Positions 46,400-56,608 of a DNA stretch of 64,000 bases are shown here, piece by piece (position 1 is the first letter of the stretch; the number at the start of each line of letters is the position of its first letter). The stretch comes from Nyssa sinensis (Eukaryota; Streptophyta; Magnoliopsida; Cornales; Nyssaceae), in the NCBI GenBank assembly GCA_008638375.1, contig CM018052.1, positions 24,521,071-24,585,070 of the forward strand, given 5' to 3'. The position numbers and the translations under genes are program-made. The notes below the pieces were generated by a model, which ran no database searches, was not told where the DNA came from, and saw only the letters and a program-made list of their open reading frames with translations.

Positions 46400-47340
46400 A
46401 TTTTCTCTTTAATGAAATAAGTGTTTCTTTCAAGTATCCCTTAATTGAAAATAATGAATGTGATGATGAGAATGATTCTTACCAAAATTTTGATCTAGAG
46501 GATAGGAAGTTCTTAATAGACATCACCAAACAAATCACCAAAAAAAAAAAAGATAGGGCTCAAATAGTTATGGAACAAACATTGACTATCAACTTTGGGT
46601 TAGAGAATGAACAAAGGAAGTAAAGATTGGTGCCACCTTAGACCAAGTTGAAAAAGAAGATCTGATTGAACAATTGAAAGAATTTCAAGATGTTTTTGCG
46701 TAGTCCTACAAGGACATGCCAGGCTTGGACACAAATATTGTCCAACAAAAAATCCATACCTTTCTTGAGGCCAAGCCTGTCAAGCAAAAGCTTAGAAAAT
46801 TGAGATTCGAGTGGTCTCTCAAAGTCAAAAAAGTGGTATAAAAAAATAAACTATAGGTTTTTAACTGTGGTAGAATACTCCGAATGGTTGGCTAACATAG
46901 TATCCGTACCCAAGAAAGACGGGAAGGTCCGCATGTGTATACACTATAGGGATCTCAACAAAACTTATCCAAATGACAATTTGCCTTTGCCCAACATAAA
47001 CCTGCTAGTATACAACATAGCCTATCAAGTCATGGTGTCATTTGTCGACAGTTTTTTGAGGTATAATCAAATCAAAATGTACTGAAACTACACGAAAAAG
47101 TCCGCCTTTATAACATGGTGGGGCACCTTTTGTTACACTGTTATGTCCTTCGAACTTAAAAAAGCAGGGGTTACATACCAAAGAGCAGCAACCACTATCT
47201 TGCATGACTTGATCCATAAGGAGGTAGAGGTGTATGTCGATGACATGATCATAAATTCTAAAGATAGGAAAAGCCACCACACGACCCTCAAGAAATTCTT
47301 TGAAAGAATCATAAAGTACCAAATGAACCCACAATAACTT
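46400..47340 (+). pseudogene. Tat-type reverse transcriptase fragment
   Basis: Plus strand: LIEQLKEFQDVFA, TAG, SYKDMPGLDTNIVQ (46655-46745), KPVKQKLRKLR, then SEWLANIVSVPKKDGKVRMC (46867-47085) and KKAGVTYQRAATTILHDLIH with catalytic VEVYVDDMIINSKDR (47143-47337). The TAG occupies the place of Trp in the family's FAWSY motif. Orientation is opposite to the neighbouring elements, and no LTR is attached, so it is a stray piece of another element. Confidence 0.85.
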
Positions 47341-47629
47341 TTAATGATCAAATTACTGTAATTGTCCAACTTTAAATCTACATCTTACAAACTCCACCTG
47401 CATATTAAAGTTAAATATATATTAAGATGAAACAAGCCAAACAAATATAAAGGGTCAATGAAAAACTTTCAGTTGCCTACTCATCTTATTTTTAAAATTT
47501 TTAGTTATACTACTTATATCATTAGCTTCCACGATATATATCTCATTAAAAGACAACAAAAAGGCAAAGAAACAAAATAAAACAACAAACGAACTTTTTA
47601 TATTTTGATATCTTTAAATTAATCAAGAC
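47341..47629. other. AT-rich spacer
   Basis: Nothing recognised. Confidence 0.4.
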
Positions 47630-48162
47630 ATATATGAAACAACACACAAATATATAAAGCTTCGGTACGAAAGGAAGAGAGAGAGAGTGAGAGTAGAATG
47701 GTGGTGTCGACCAGTGCGAATAACGGTGAATAGAGAGACGGTGGTGTCAATTATTGTTGTAGAGTGAGAGAGAGAATTGAGGTGTGGATAGCGATCTGCC
47801 GAATGATTTGGTGATTTAGGGATCTTTAGCAACTCTCACTGTGTGTCACTAAAGTTCCAGGTATATGTTGCCAATTATCAAGTTTAAATACTAAACAACA
47901 TCGTTTTGTTTATTGAAATTTTTTTTTATTGGTGATGTCTAAGTGTGCGTCGAAAAAAGTTATTGAATTATTAGCGATGTTTTATGTGCATTGTTAATAG
48001 TTGTTAGGTGCCGCAAATAATTTTCCGCGGGTGAAAAATTACATTTCCATCCGTTATTGGCGATGCGTACCCTGTGTATGTCGTTAATTCTCACTCATTA
48101 TTAGCGACGTTTATGCGAGCGTTGCTAATAGTGAGCATCGGTAAAAACCTATTTTTGTACTG
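47630..48162. mobile_element. Decayed CACTA terminus
   Basis: Contains worn GCGTCG / TTAGCGATG / TTAGCGACG units (about 47940-48140), a CCGCGGGTGAAAA patch like those of the other two right termini, a GA-rich leader (47670-47790), and ends CCTATTTTTGTACTG, a degraded CCTGTTTTCTTGTAGTG. Left extent is uncertain. Confidence 0.65.
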
Positions 48163-49877
48163 TTAATTTCATTTCTGATGCACGTCCTTGTCGGTAATTG
48201 GGATTTTCAAAATTAATACGGACCAAGAAATGTGTTGTATTAATAATTTATTTTCCACACATGGGTTTCATTGAAAATAAGAATTAATACTGGCAATGTA
48301 GTCTAGCGTTGAAAAAAAGAGATTATTTTTGACGTTTTTTCACGTGAGTAGAAACTTCACTGTTGTGCATAACAGAATACTACTTTTTTTCCATAATAAA
48401 TTCATGATACATGCGAGAGTTTTATTACTGACGCTTGCGTTAGGGTAATAACGAAAAATAAGTCTACTTTACTATCACAAAAGGTCAAGCCTTTATGAAA
48501 CAGAAATTTCTTAAATGCCACTCAAACTCTTAAAAGTCCACTAATATGGAATAATAATTTATTTATTTTTTTACCATCCTATCGTATGTGTGTTAACTTT
48601 GAAAAAAAATGCTTAGATAACTTTTTTTTGTATTTTTAGCATTTTTTATGTAATAGGAATTCTTTTTGTATGAACTTGAAATATGAATCATGCCAACCAT
48701 AATTTGTCATCTAAATAAATTATTTCAGTTTTAAAAAATAAAATAAAATCTATCTGATTGACAAAATATAATTTGATTTACAAATATATCCATCCAAGAA
48801 TTAGTCATTCAATAAATGTTAGGGGATATTAATACGTGTCGCAACTTGCATGAATTAGGGAGGACACGTGTGACCATATGTATGTAAACCAACATCGAAA
48901 TCAAGGTGTCCCAGAACTGCAGTGACACAGAATCCTTGTCTGTTAAAGGCACCTTCTCTTTCATACTTTTTTGATCGTTGATCGGATATTCAATGATAAT
49001 TTTATAAATAATTTAATAGTTCAGAATAAAATAGTTAATAAATTAAATTGCAATTTTATAAATAACTCAACAATTTAGAATAAGATAATTAATTAAGATA
49101 ATAAGTAAGTATGTGTACAAAATCTTACTTTTATATAAAGTAGTAATTAAATATTAATATAAATGTCAATTGTTAAAAGGGTGAGAACATGTTTTAAGTA
49201 GCAATAATAATTTTACAAAATATCTTTTTAAATGTTAAATTTTAAATAATATTACACTATCTTATTTAACGATACGTCAAATCATGAAATATATACATCC
49301 AATATAATTTTTTAATTTAATAAACTACTCTTAATAATTAAGTACATAGGATTTTCCAATTTCTAATAAGTTTCTTGAAAATATTCATTCCATTTTTATG
49401 ATTTTTAATATGCTAATAAAGATAGTATAAAAAGAGTTCATATTTATGAATATCAAATTTTAGCATATAAAATAAATAATGTTACTGTTATATTGTAATA
49501 TTAAATATATATATATATATATATGTGTGTGTATCATACATGAGTTTGAAATATAAAACTATTTCAAACTATCTCCCGTCACCAAACTTTTTTATCTGTA
49601 ATTTTGAAAGGACTCGCAACGGATGAGAAAAAGCAAGTTTTTCCGAAAATAATTTTCAAACACGACCAAAAAAGACCCATGTGATATTTACGATTTACGC
49701 TACCAAAATATATATAACATTAAATTTCCAACCCCCTAAAAACAAGACTGTTGCAGATTGAAGAGTTTATCCTTTTCTGGTATGGATGGACCCAGGCATC
49801 AATCCACAAAACCCAAAAACCCACAAATGATACCCTATCTTGTCCTTACTTGGACCACTTTGTCCCCTACTAAAGTT
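48163..49877. other. Intergenic region upstream of the DOG1-domain gene
   Basis: AT-rich. 48280-48480 holds faint GACGCTTGCGT-type units that may be another worn CACTA end. A (TA)n/(GT)n tract lies at about 49507-49534. The next entry lists promoter-like motifs. Confidence 0.5.
48834..48872. promoter_or_regulatory. Two ACGT-core (ABRE/G-box-like) motifs
   Basis: ACGTGTC at 48834-48840 and the palindromic GACACGTGTG around 48863-48872 lie about 1.1 kb upstream of the DOG1-domain gene. ACGTGTC and CACGTG are known bZIP/ABA-response cores. Their use here is inference; the distance is long. Confidence 0.3.
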
Positions 49878-49888
49878 TATATATATAA
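49878..49888 (+). promoter_or_regulatory. TATA box of the DOG1-domain gene
   Basis: TATATATATAA, ending 98 bases before the ATG at 49987. This spacing would give a 5' leader of roughly 70 bases. Confidence 0.55.
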
Positions 49889-49986
49889 CTTCACCACCGA
49901 AGTCGTATACTGTATTTATGTTTTGCACACACATATAAAAATGTACAATTTCATATACAACCTAACACAAAGGGAGGCTAGGTTCA

Positions 49987-50748
49987 ATGGCAAGTGATGA
50001 GTCTGGTGACCGAGGGCGCCAACTTTGCAGCTTTGAGAAATGGGTGACCCTTCAACAAAAAGACCTCTCAGAGCTCCTCCAAGCTCTAACGCAGAAGCCT
50101 GACAGCCCCGGATACGATGTGCTGCTGAGTCAACTCGTCGAAAAGAATATCCAGCACTTCCAAGATTATATTCAACAGCGAAATGGTCTCGTTCACGATG
50201 ATGTATCGGCCTTCTTTGCTCCCACTTGGTGCACTTCGCTAGAGAATTCTCTGTTATGGATTGCTGGGTGCAGACCGTCTTTGTTTATAAGGCTCCTTTA
50301 TGCGCTTTGGGGATCGAGAGTTGAGTCACAACTCACTGAGTTCCTCCAAGGGATGAAAACGGCCGGTGACCTCGGTGTGCTCTCAGCCAAGCAACTATTT
50401 ATGGTGGATGGTTTGCAGAGAAAGACAGTTGGAGAAGAAGAGAAGATATCGAGCCGGTTGGCGAGTTTGCAGGAGGACATAGCGGACCAGCCGATCGCGG
50501 TGATCGCCAAGGACTCGACCGGAAAAGGTGAGGTGAACAGTGATCCAGACGAGGCGCTGGATGAACACGGACGAGCGATGCGGGGCATATTGGACGAGGC
50601 TGATCAGTTGAGGCTGAGTACGCTCAAGGAGCTGTTAAGCATACTGACACCTTTTCAAGCAGTGGATTATCTGGCAGCGACCAAGAAGCTTCACCTTTGC
50701 ATGCACGAGTGGGGTAGGAAAAGAGATCATAAGCATGGTAGGAACTGA
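49987..50748 (+). CDS. DOG1-domain protein (DOG1-like), intact single-exon gene
   Basis: 253 codons with no interruption, ATG at 49987 and TGA at 50746-50748. The N-terminal SFEKWVTLQQKDLSELLQAL (residues ~15-35) followed by FQDYIQQRN and FFAPTWCTSLENSLLWIAGCRPSLF (~residues 75-102) matches the DOG1 domain, which is shared by Arabidopsis DOG1-like proteins and the C-terminal part of TGA-type bZIP factors. No bZIP basic region is present, which argues against a TGA factor. The C-terminal half has ILTPFQAVDYLAATKKLHLC, also typical, then a basic tail. Length fits DOG1-like proteins. DOG1 itself controls seed dormancy and acts with ABA signalling and PP2C phosphatases; for this paralogue the role is not known from sequence. 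It is GC-richer than its surroundings and is the only intact host gene I can support. Confidence 0.92.
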   Translation: MASDESGDRGRQLCSFEKWVTLQQKDLSELLQALTQKPDSPGYDVLLSQLVEKNIQHFQDYIQQRNGLVHDDVSAFFAPTWCTSLENSLLWIAGCRPSLFIRLLYALWGSRVESQLTEFLQGMKTAGDLGVLSAKQLFMVDGLQRKTVGEEEKISSRLASLQEDIADQPIAVIAKDSTGKGEVNSDPDEALDEHGRAMRGILDEADQLRLSTLKELLSILTPFQAVDYLAATKKLHLCMHEWGRKRDHKHGRN

Positions 50749-51682
50749 AACAACTAGTAGTAGTACTTGTATATTAATTATATGCATATCTACATCTATA
50801 TCTATATATATATATATATAATATATATTATGTATAAATGATATGTATGTACATATTGTAGGTTTTTGATTTTAAGTTTGTTTCAATGCAAGCAAGGACT
50901 CCTCTCTCTATAGCACTGACTTTGAAGAAAACTAGGTTATATATGGGTTCAGATATGATCCACTAGCTGACGGAGAAACGCTATCTATTAAAAAAAAAAA
51001 AATTGAATTGCACTTCTCGAACTAGATATCAAGATAAGTGTCTCTCTGACAACTTTACACATATCTTGTGCATTGTGTATGTAGGTGATAAGTTGTAGTT
51101 ATGACACGTACTTGTCAATAAGGGGAGGTTTCATTTACTAGTATTGCTATAAAAAATTATCCCAAATCAGAAGGTGCATATCAATCCACGTCATTTTATA
51201 AATTATTTTTTGATATAAAATTTTGATAAGAATAATATTATTACTAAATGGTGCGCAGTTTATTGAAGCAACAAACATGCAAACTCACGTACTTTAACTT
51301 GGTTAGATCTAATTTTGAGGGGTGGATCAGTTAGTCCTGTGATTTTTTTTGCATAACACTAGCAGTGCAAGAGGGGTTTGGAATATCTTGTGCATTGGGT
51401 TAACTGTGCAAGAGTGGATCGGAAGTTTCTTTTTTAAAATACTGAAATTGAAGGCTAGTACAGGTTTGCGCCTTTTATTCAAACAAAAAGTATTTCGGCC
51501 CTTGTAAGTTGGTCTCTAGGTTGGATTTTTGTTGAAGCATTATGCAACTAAACCAACCAGATGGCAATTATAAGTTCAGGCGTAACTCGATCCATAGCAA
51601 CTACATGCAGCACAATCCAACTGAATTTTTTTTCCTGCAAAATAAACTAAGATGAACAGGAAAAAGTAAAATAAAATAAATT
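50749..51682. other. 3' flank of the DOG1-domain gene and spacer
   Basis: Starts with the presumed 3' UTR (TA-rich tract at about 50795-50830). I see no clean poly(A) signal or other gene. Confidence 0.5.
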
Positions 51683-52174
51683 CACTTGGGGAAGATCTGA
51701 TGAAGCTGATAAGTGGAGTAGCTTGGACAGATTTCTACTACAACTGAATGGTTGGAAAAACTCAACTTTAGACAATGGGGTTGGCTAGAATGTTTTCAGA
51801 TCACCGTCCAGTCTTGATAATGGAAGCGGGATAGGACAGGGGCCCCAAGCCCATTAGGTTTTTTAATGCCTAGGTCTTACATCTTGAGTTTTTATCTCCC
51901 ATGAAGAATGTTTGGGAGGGTGTCAAGGTGTTCGGGTAGGCTGGTTACAGGATTCTAAAGAAGTTTAAGGGATTGAAAGAGGCATTAAAGAGCTGGATAC
52001 GCAGGTTTTCGGCAATGTAAATGAAAGATTAAAAAAAGGTTGAACTAGATTTGCATTCGTTGGATTTAATTGCAGAAGAAAGGAACCTGTTGGTGTCAAA
52101 AGCTGAAAGAAGAAAGAAACTTAAAGGGGAAATATGGAGGTTGGTAGAATGGTAGAATGTGTATGGTTGCAAAA
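51683..52174 (+). pseudogene. LINE ORF2, left part (5'-truncated L1-type)
   Basis: Plus strand FTWGRSDEADKWSSLDRFLL (end of the endonuclease domain), SDHRPVLIMEAG then GPKPFRFFNAW-like, GYRILKKFKGLKEALKSWIR and LVSKAERRKKLKGEIWRL, in several frames with stops. This is the linker between endonuclease and reverse transcriptase in plant LINEs. It breaks at 52174 and resumes at 62842 across the copia insertion. Confidence 0.8.
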
Positions 52175-52376
52175 TGTTAAGATTTTTATTTTTATTGTAA
52201 TTGATTCTTGTAGATTCTCTTTCTATTTTTAGATTGATTGTGGGAATCAAATCCTGAGATTTGTAGGAGTCCTCTTGACAATCCCGTGATTTGTGGGAAT
52301 CCCTGTTATATAATCATGTACATACTCTGTGTAATGATACGAATGAAAAAAGAGAATTTTTCTCTGTATTTTAAGT
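52175..52376 (+). repeat. 5' LTR of the 52-63 kb copia
   Basis: TGTTAAGATTTTTATTTTTA ... TTTTTCTCTGTATTTTAAGT. A TTATATAATC box at about 52307-52316 is a candidate TATA. Confidence 0.9.
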
Positions 52377-52389
52377 TGGTATCAGAGCC
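52377..52389 (+). other. Primer binding site, tRNA-Met
   Basis: TGGTATCAGAGCC immediately after the 5' LTR. Confidence 0.93.
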
Positions 52390-53088
52390 AGGTTCATGTT
52401 CTGTGACTTTCATCGGCATCGAAGAGAGTCTCGAATAGAGCTTCTGTATTTTGAACAAAGTCTCAGACTTCGAAATTAGTTGAATCTCGTTGCGTCTTTT
52501 CTCACCCGAAGTCTGCAGCAATCTGTCCATCAATCCTCTTCGAATGATCTTCGGAACTCCCACTTAGAAAAGAAGTGGGGGCTAATCTTTGCTCAAATTC
52601 ATTCATAATTTGCTTGGTTGTGTCCGAGACTCTAGAGATTGAACCTTCGGCATCATCATCGGAAAGTGAAATTTCTCTTCCAGCACGTAATCGTCGAATT
52701 CAACAATGCCGCCTTGTTTCAGCTTTCGCCTTCGTTTTCTTCTCGATCGCTTCAAAACCACAAGAAAGAAACAATCATTTTCATGAGTGATTGTAGAGAA
52801 GTTAACCTTACTAGTAATCGAAATCTTCCACCAGAGTTCGAACTAGAGCTCTGTTGACTGCCGACCACAGGCCACCAACCGCTGACTGTTGACTGCCGAC
52901 CGCCGACCTCCAACCAGCGATTATGCTGCTGCTCGTTTCTCCTACTGCGCTGCTTTTACACGAATCTATTCGAAATCAAGTTTTTTATTTAGAGGTTGAC
53001 CATCTATATTTGTGGTCTGTGGTCTGATCGTATATTTCTAAAGCTCTTGTGAACTAGAGCCCATTTTTGAATTTTTTTTTTTTTTAAA
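52390..53088. other. Untranslated leader of the copia
   Basis: About 700 bp without a convincing ORF. A short CTGACTG/CCGACC-rich patch lies near 52855-52915. Confidence 0.6.
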
Positions 53089-53884
53089 TTGCAAAATCGA
53101 ACCAAACCCAGAACAACTATGAGCGGAGAAATTTCTGAATCGTCTGGGATGAAATCAGTTCCTATTTTTGTTAAATTTGAAAGTGTTTTTAGTGCAAGAA
53201 TTATTCTTACTGAATCCAACTATGACATTTGGTCCCAGTTGATGGAAATGTATATTGCTGAGCGGGAAAAACTCTCCTTCATCCGTGGTAAGACAGATCC
53301 ACCTACAGAATTTGAAGATGGATATGAAAAATGGTATGCTAAAAATCAGAAAGTCAAGAGGTGGCTATTGATGTCCATGTCTTCAGAAATTATGAAGCGT
53401 TATTTACGCCTACCCACGAAATTTAGAGTGCCCTATCCAAAGTCTTCTATGATGGAAGTGATGAATTACAGGTGTTTTCCTTGAACTAGAAGGCCTTCAC
53501 CACTAGACAAAGTGGAAAACCACTTTCTGTATATTATGGGGAGTTGACTGAAATCTTTCAATAGGTAGATCACTGTGATAAAATGGTCATGAAAGATCTG
53601 GATGATGTTAAAGCATATCGGAAGTCCATTGAACGATTGAGGGTACACATATTTCTTGCAGGATTGGAAGACGATTTTAACCAAATTCGTGGAGAGATTC
53701 TGCGTAAAGAACCAGTCCCAAATTTGGAGGAATGCTATTCTTTAATTCGTCGTGAGGGAGTACGACGTACCACTCTGAAAAATGAATCTGAAAATTCTGA
53801 AGCTTCTGCTATGGTAGCTAAAAATCGCTCGCACCAGCAAGAACGAGCAAGGCCTAATCCTCCTAGAACCCACTACAACAAAGG

Positions 53885-54310
53885 CACTACTAGCGACGCA
53901 CGCGTGCGTCGCTAATAGTGGCCTTGAGCGTCGCTAAAAGTCTTTTGCGACGCACAACCGTGCGTCGCTAAGGCGTCACAAATAGTGGCGTCGCTAATAG
54001 TATTAGCGACGCACAAAGGGTTGTGCGTCGCTAATGGTGACTTTTAGCGACGTACACTGAGTGTCACTAAAAATTGGGTATGCGCGTCGCAAAAAATACA
54101 CAAGGACGCACTGAGCGTCGCTAAAAGTCACCATTAGCGACGCTCAGTGTGTGCGTCGCTAAAAGTCACTATTAGCGACGCGCACTGAGCGTCGCTAATA
54201 GTAGTCTTTAGCGACGCGCAGTGCGCGTCGCTAATAGTGATTTTTAGCGACGCCCATACTGAGCGTCGCTAATGGTGACTTTTAGCGACGCTCAGTGAGC
54301 GTCGCTAATA
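53885..54310. repeat. Left subterminal array of the CACTA
   Basis: About two dozen 10-bp units TTAGCGACGC or GCGTCGCTAA, mostly arranged as inverted pairs around 6-14-bp centres such as GCACTGAGC or TCAGTGTGT, separated by TAGTGACTTT-type spacers. In known CACTA elements such repeats bind the DNA-binding transposition protein. Confidence 0.9.
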
Positions 54311-54759
54311 GTTTTTTTTTAAAAAAAAATAAAAAAAAAAACCCATATTTGCTTTATTTTTTTTGTTGTTTCATTTCTGTTTAAACCTGTATCAATCATC
54401 CATTCCGATATACAATAAAATACAAACATTCTGAAATGAATATATTAAAAAAGAAAAATTAACAATTGTCTCCAAAAAATGTACATTTGTAAAAGTACAA
54501 TTTAACAATAAATAGAAAAAATTAAAAATTGTCTCCTAATTAATGTAACTACACATGTCCATGAAAAGAAAAAAAAAAAAAAACAAATAAAAATAACAAG
54601 TTCCGATGCAAAACATAAGGACGGCGCGACAATAATCCCGATCAATCTGAAATAAAGATCAAATGATATATATTAGAACAATTATTAAATATATATGAAC
54701 ATAGAATGTGAATAGTTTTTTTTTTTTTTTGCATGCATCAATAGTAAGAACTTCATAAA
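54311..54759. other. AT-rich CACTA interior
   Basis: Homopolymer A/T tracts and no gene. Confidence 0.5.
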
Positions 54760-55408
54760 GTAGCATAAGTCTATTTTATCATTTTTGAGGTGTGTGATGG
54801 GGTTTCAGTGTATTTAGGCCGATATCCGACATTTTGGTCTATCAAAACCCCAAAATGGGCCTTTTTGGAGCTGAAACTTGCATAAGTTTCAAACCGGGCA
54901 TCCGAACTGAGTGCCTTAAGTTTGTGCAAGTTTATTTTATCATTTTTGAGGTGTGTGATGGGGTTTCAGTGTATTTAGACCGATATCCTGCATTTTGGTC
55001 TGTCAAAACTCTAAAATGGGCCTTTTGGAGCTGAAACTTGCATAAGTTTCAAACCGGGCATTCGAACCGAGTGCCGTAAGTTCGTGCAAGTTTGTTTTAT
55101 CATTTTTAAGGTGTGTGATGGGGTTTCAGTGTAGTTAGGCCGATATCCTGTATTTTGGTCTGTCAAAACTCCAAAATGGGCCTTTTTGGAGCTGAAACTT
55201 GCATAAGTTTCAAACCGGGCATCTGAACCGAGTGCCGTGAGTTCGTGCAAGTTTATTTTATCATTTTTAAGGTGTGTGATGGGGTTTCGGTGTATTTAGG
55301 CCGATATCCGACATTTTGGTCTGTCAAAACCCCAAAATGGGCCTTTGTGGAGCTGAAACTTGCATAAGTTTTAAACCAGGCATCCGAACCGAGTGCCGTA
55401 AGTTCGTG
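54760..55408. repeat. 161-bp tandem repeat, about four copies
   Basis: GTGTGTGATGGGGTTTC recurs at 54790, 54951, 55111 and 55272 (spacing 161, 160, 161). The unit also holds AAAATGGGCCTTTTTGGAGC and CAAACCGGGCATCCGAAC. The last copy runs into a (GT)n tract at 55407-55422. The period is not a multiple of three, so it is not a coding repeat. Confidence 0.92.
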
Positions 55409-55496
55409 TGTGTGTGTGTGTGTAAAATATGGTGCATCATATAATATTTATATAAAAAGACGAATATAATGGTATCCGGTGTTGCATGTGGAATAC

Positions 55497-55923
55497 CTTT
55501 TGTTCTAGAAGTTGAAGCTTCCATGATCTCATCAGGGTCAAGGGGTTCCCTTTTTATCTCACGATCTGACTCCAATGGAAACTCTTTCTTGCAAGCACTT
55601 GAATCAAATAGACACACATTAAAATGCATGTCTCCTATATGCTCAAATACTACAAAATCTCCGAGACAGAGGGCATGGTGTTGCGCAAAATTATTCCAAC
55701 CTTCTCGGAAGTAAATAAATCCTTCGGCACATTTACCAATTTTGACATGCCATGTCCCTTGAAAACTTGTTAGAATTGCTTCTTCCGATTTTACTTCACC
55801 TAGTTGTCTACAAAAAACCGATGGAGTGAGCTGTGCGAATTTGAAATTCAGAAAACTATATTAGAGTGTGTGAGTCACTATGAAATGTTGCTACATTAAG
55901 AAGAGAAAAGACACGTGGACTGA

Positions 55924-55962
<39 letters not shown>

Positions 55963-56104
55963 GATATACATACATATATATATATATAGAGAGAGAGAGA
56001 GATAGAAAGAGAGAACATACAAATTCTGTAAGGAAACCAGGTATCATGACCTTGAAGAAATGCCTGGAAATTGGAAGCTCCCTTTTCATCGGAGAAGAAG
56101 ACAT
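55497..56104 (-). pseudogene. Captured B3-domain (REM-like) transcription-factor gene fragment
   Basis: Minus strand. Exon 1 56104-56021: 28 codons MSSSPMKRELPISRHFFKVM then IPGFLTEF, the start of a REM-type B3 domain. A GT...AG intron fits 56020-55856 and carries (CA)n and (GA)n tracts. Exon 2 55855-55497 contains FKFAQLTPSVFCRQLG, TWHVKIGKCAEGFIYFREGW and NNFAQHHALCLGDFVVFEHI, then FNVCLFDSSACKKEF, the rest of a B3 domain ending at GDFVVFEH and the FDSSACKKE motif. It ends AGAACAAAAG|GTATTC, a donor. B3 domains bind DNA. Splicing at the obvious sites leaves exon 2 one base out of frame, so the copy is probably broken unless another site is used. Downstream exons are absent. Only intron-containing genomic DNA was captured, so this was not retro-copied. 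Confidence 0.8.
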
Positions 56105-56450
56105 ATTTTCACCTAGTTGGCAAGTATGACAGTCAAAACAGAGAAGAGACATCTTATCAGTGGTATCGGAAATGAAATTTAAGAACCTCAACGCTCGTAA
56201 CTTTAAACAGAAGAAGCACATGATTTTCTGCCAATCACAGTTGTTCTTCTCGTTACTTTTGTGCTTTTCCAAACGCACGAGATTAATCATGCCATCATTT
56301 TCTCGAGAAAAAAAAAAAGATTTGAGGATATGCTGCAACAAATTTCCAAACACTTGAAATGCAATGTTACTTTCTCAAGAAAAGTTGACAATATGCATGT
56401 GGATTGGGAATTAAGCTTGAGATGGGCCATTTTTAATGTTATCTTTTCAT
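56105..56450. other. Probable 5' flank of the captured B3 gene
   Basis: Non-repetitive sequence upstream of the B3 exon 1 on the minus strand. Open frames here (for example 56261-56455) show no domain. Confidence 0.35.
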
Positions 56451-56608
56451 CTTGAGTTTTGTTTTGGCTGCTCCTTTAGTCCTCTGTACAGTTTGTTTTT
56501 GTGGTCTGGGCTCTTTTTTTTTTTTTTTTATAGCCCTTGCTTTCTTTGTATAGCTTTGTTTTCTTCTTCTTAATAAATTCATTACTTACCCCAAAGAAAA
56601 AAAAAGGC
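56450..56608 (+). repeat. Possible LINE 3' tail
   Basis: TTTAGTCCTCTGTACAG, T-rich segment, TTGTATAGCTTTGTTTTCTTCTTC, TTAATAAATTCATTACTTACC then an A-run: the style of a plant LINE 3' UTR with poly(A). No coding part and no certain target duplication. Confidence 0.35.

Noticed and set aside
49987..50748. TGA-type bZIP factor
   Set aside because: The protein starts at the DOG1 domain and has no basic/leucine-zipper region.
53885..54310. CRISPR-like or satellite array
   Set aside because: Units are 10-bp inverted pairs bounded by a CACTA terminus with a target duplication; this is subterminal repeat structure, not spacer/repeat architecture.
55856..56353. 165-codon minus ORF as one protein
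   Set aside because: It reads through the GA and CA microsatellites of the presumed intron; only its MSSSPMKR...FLTEF part resembles a B3 protein.
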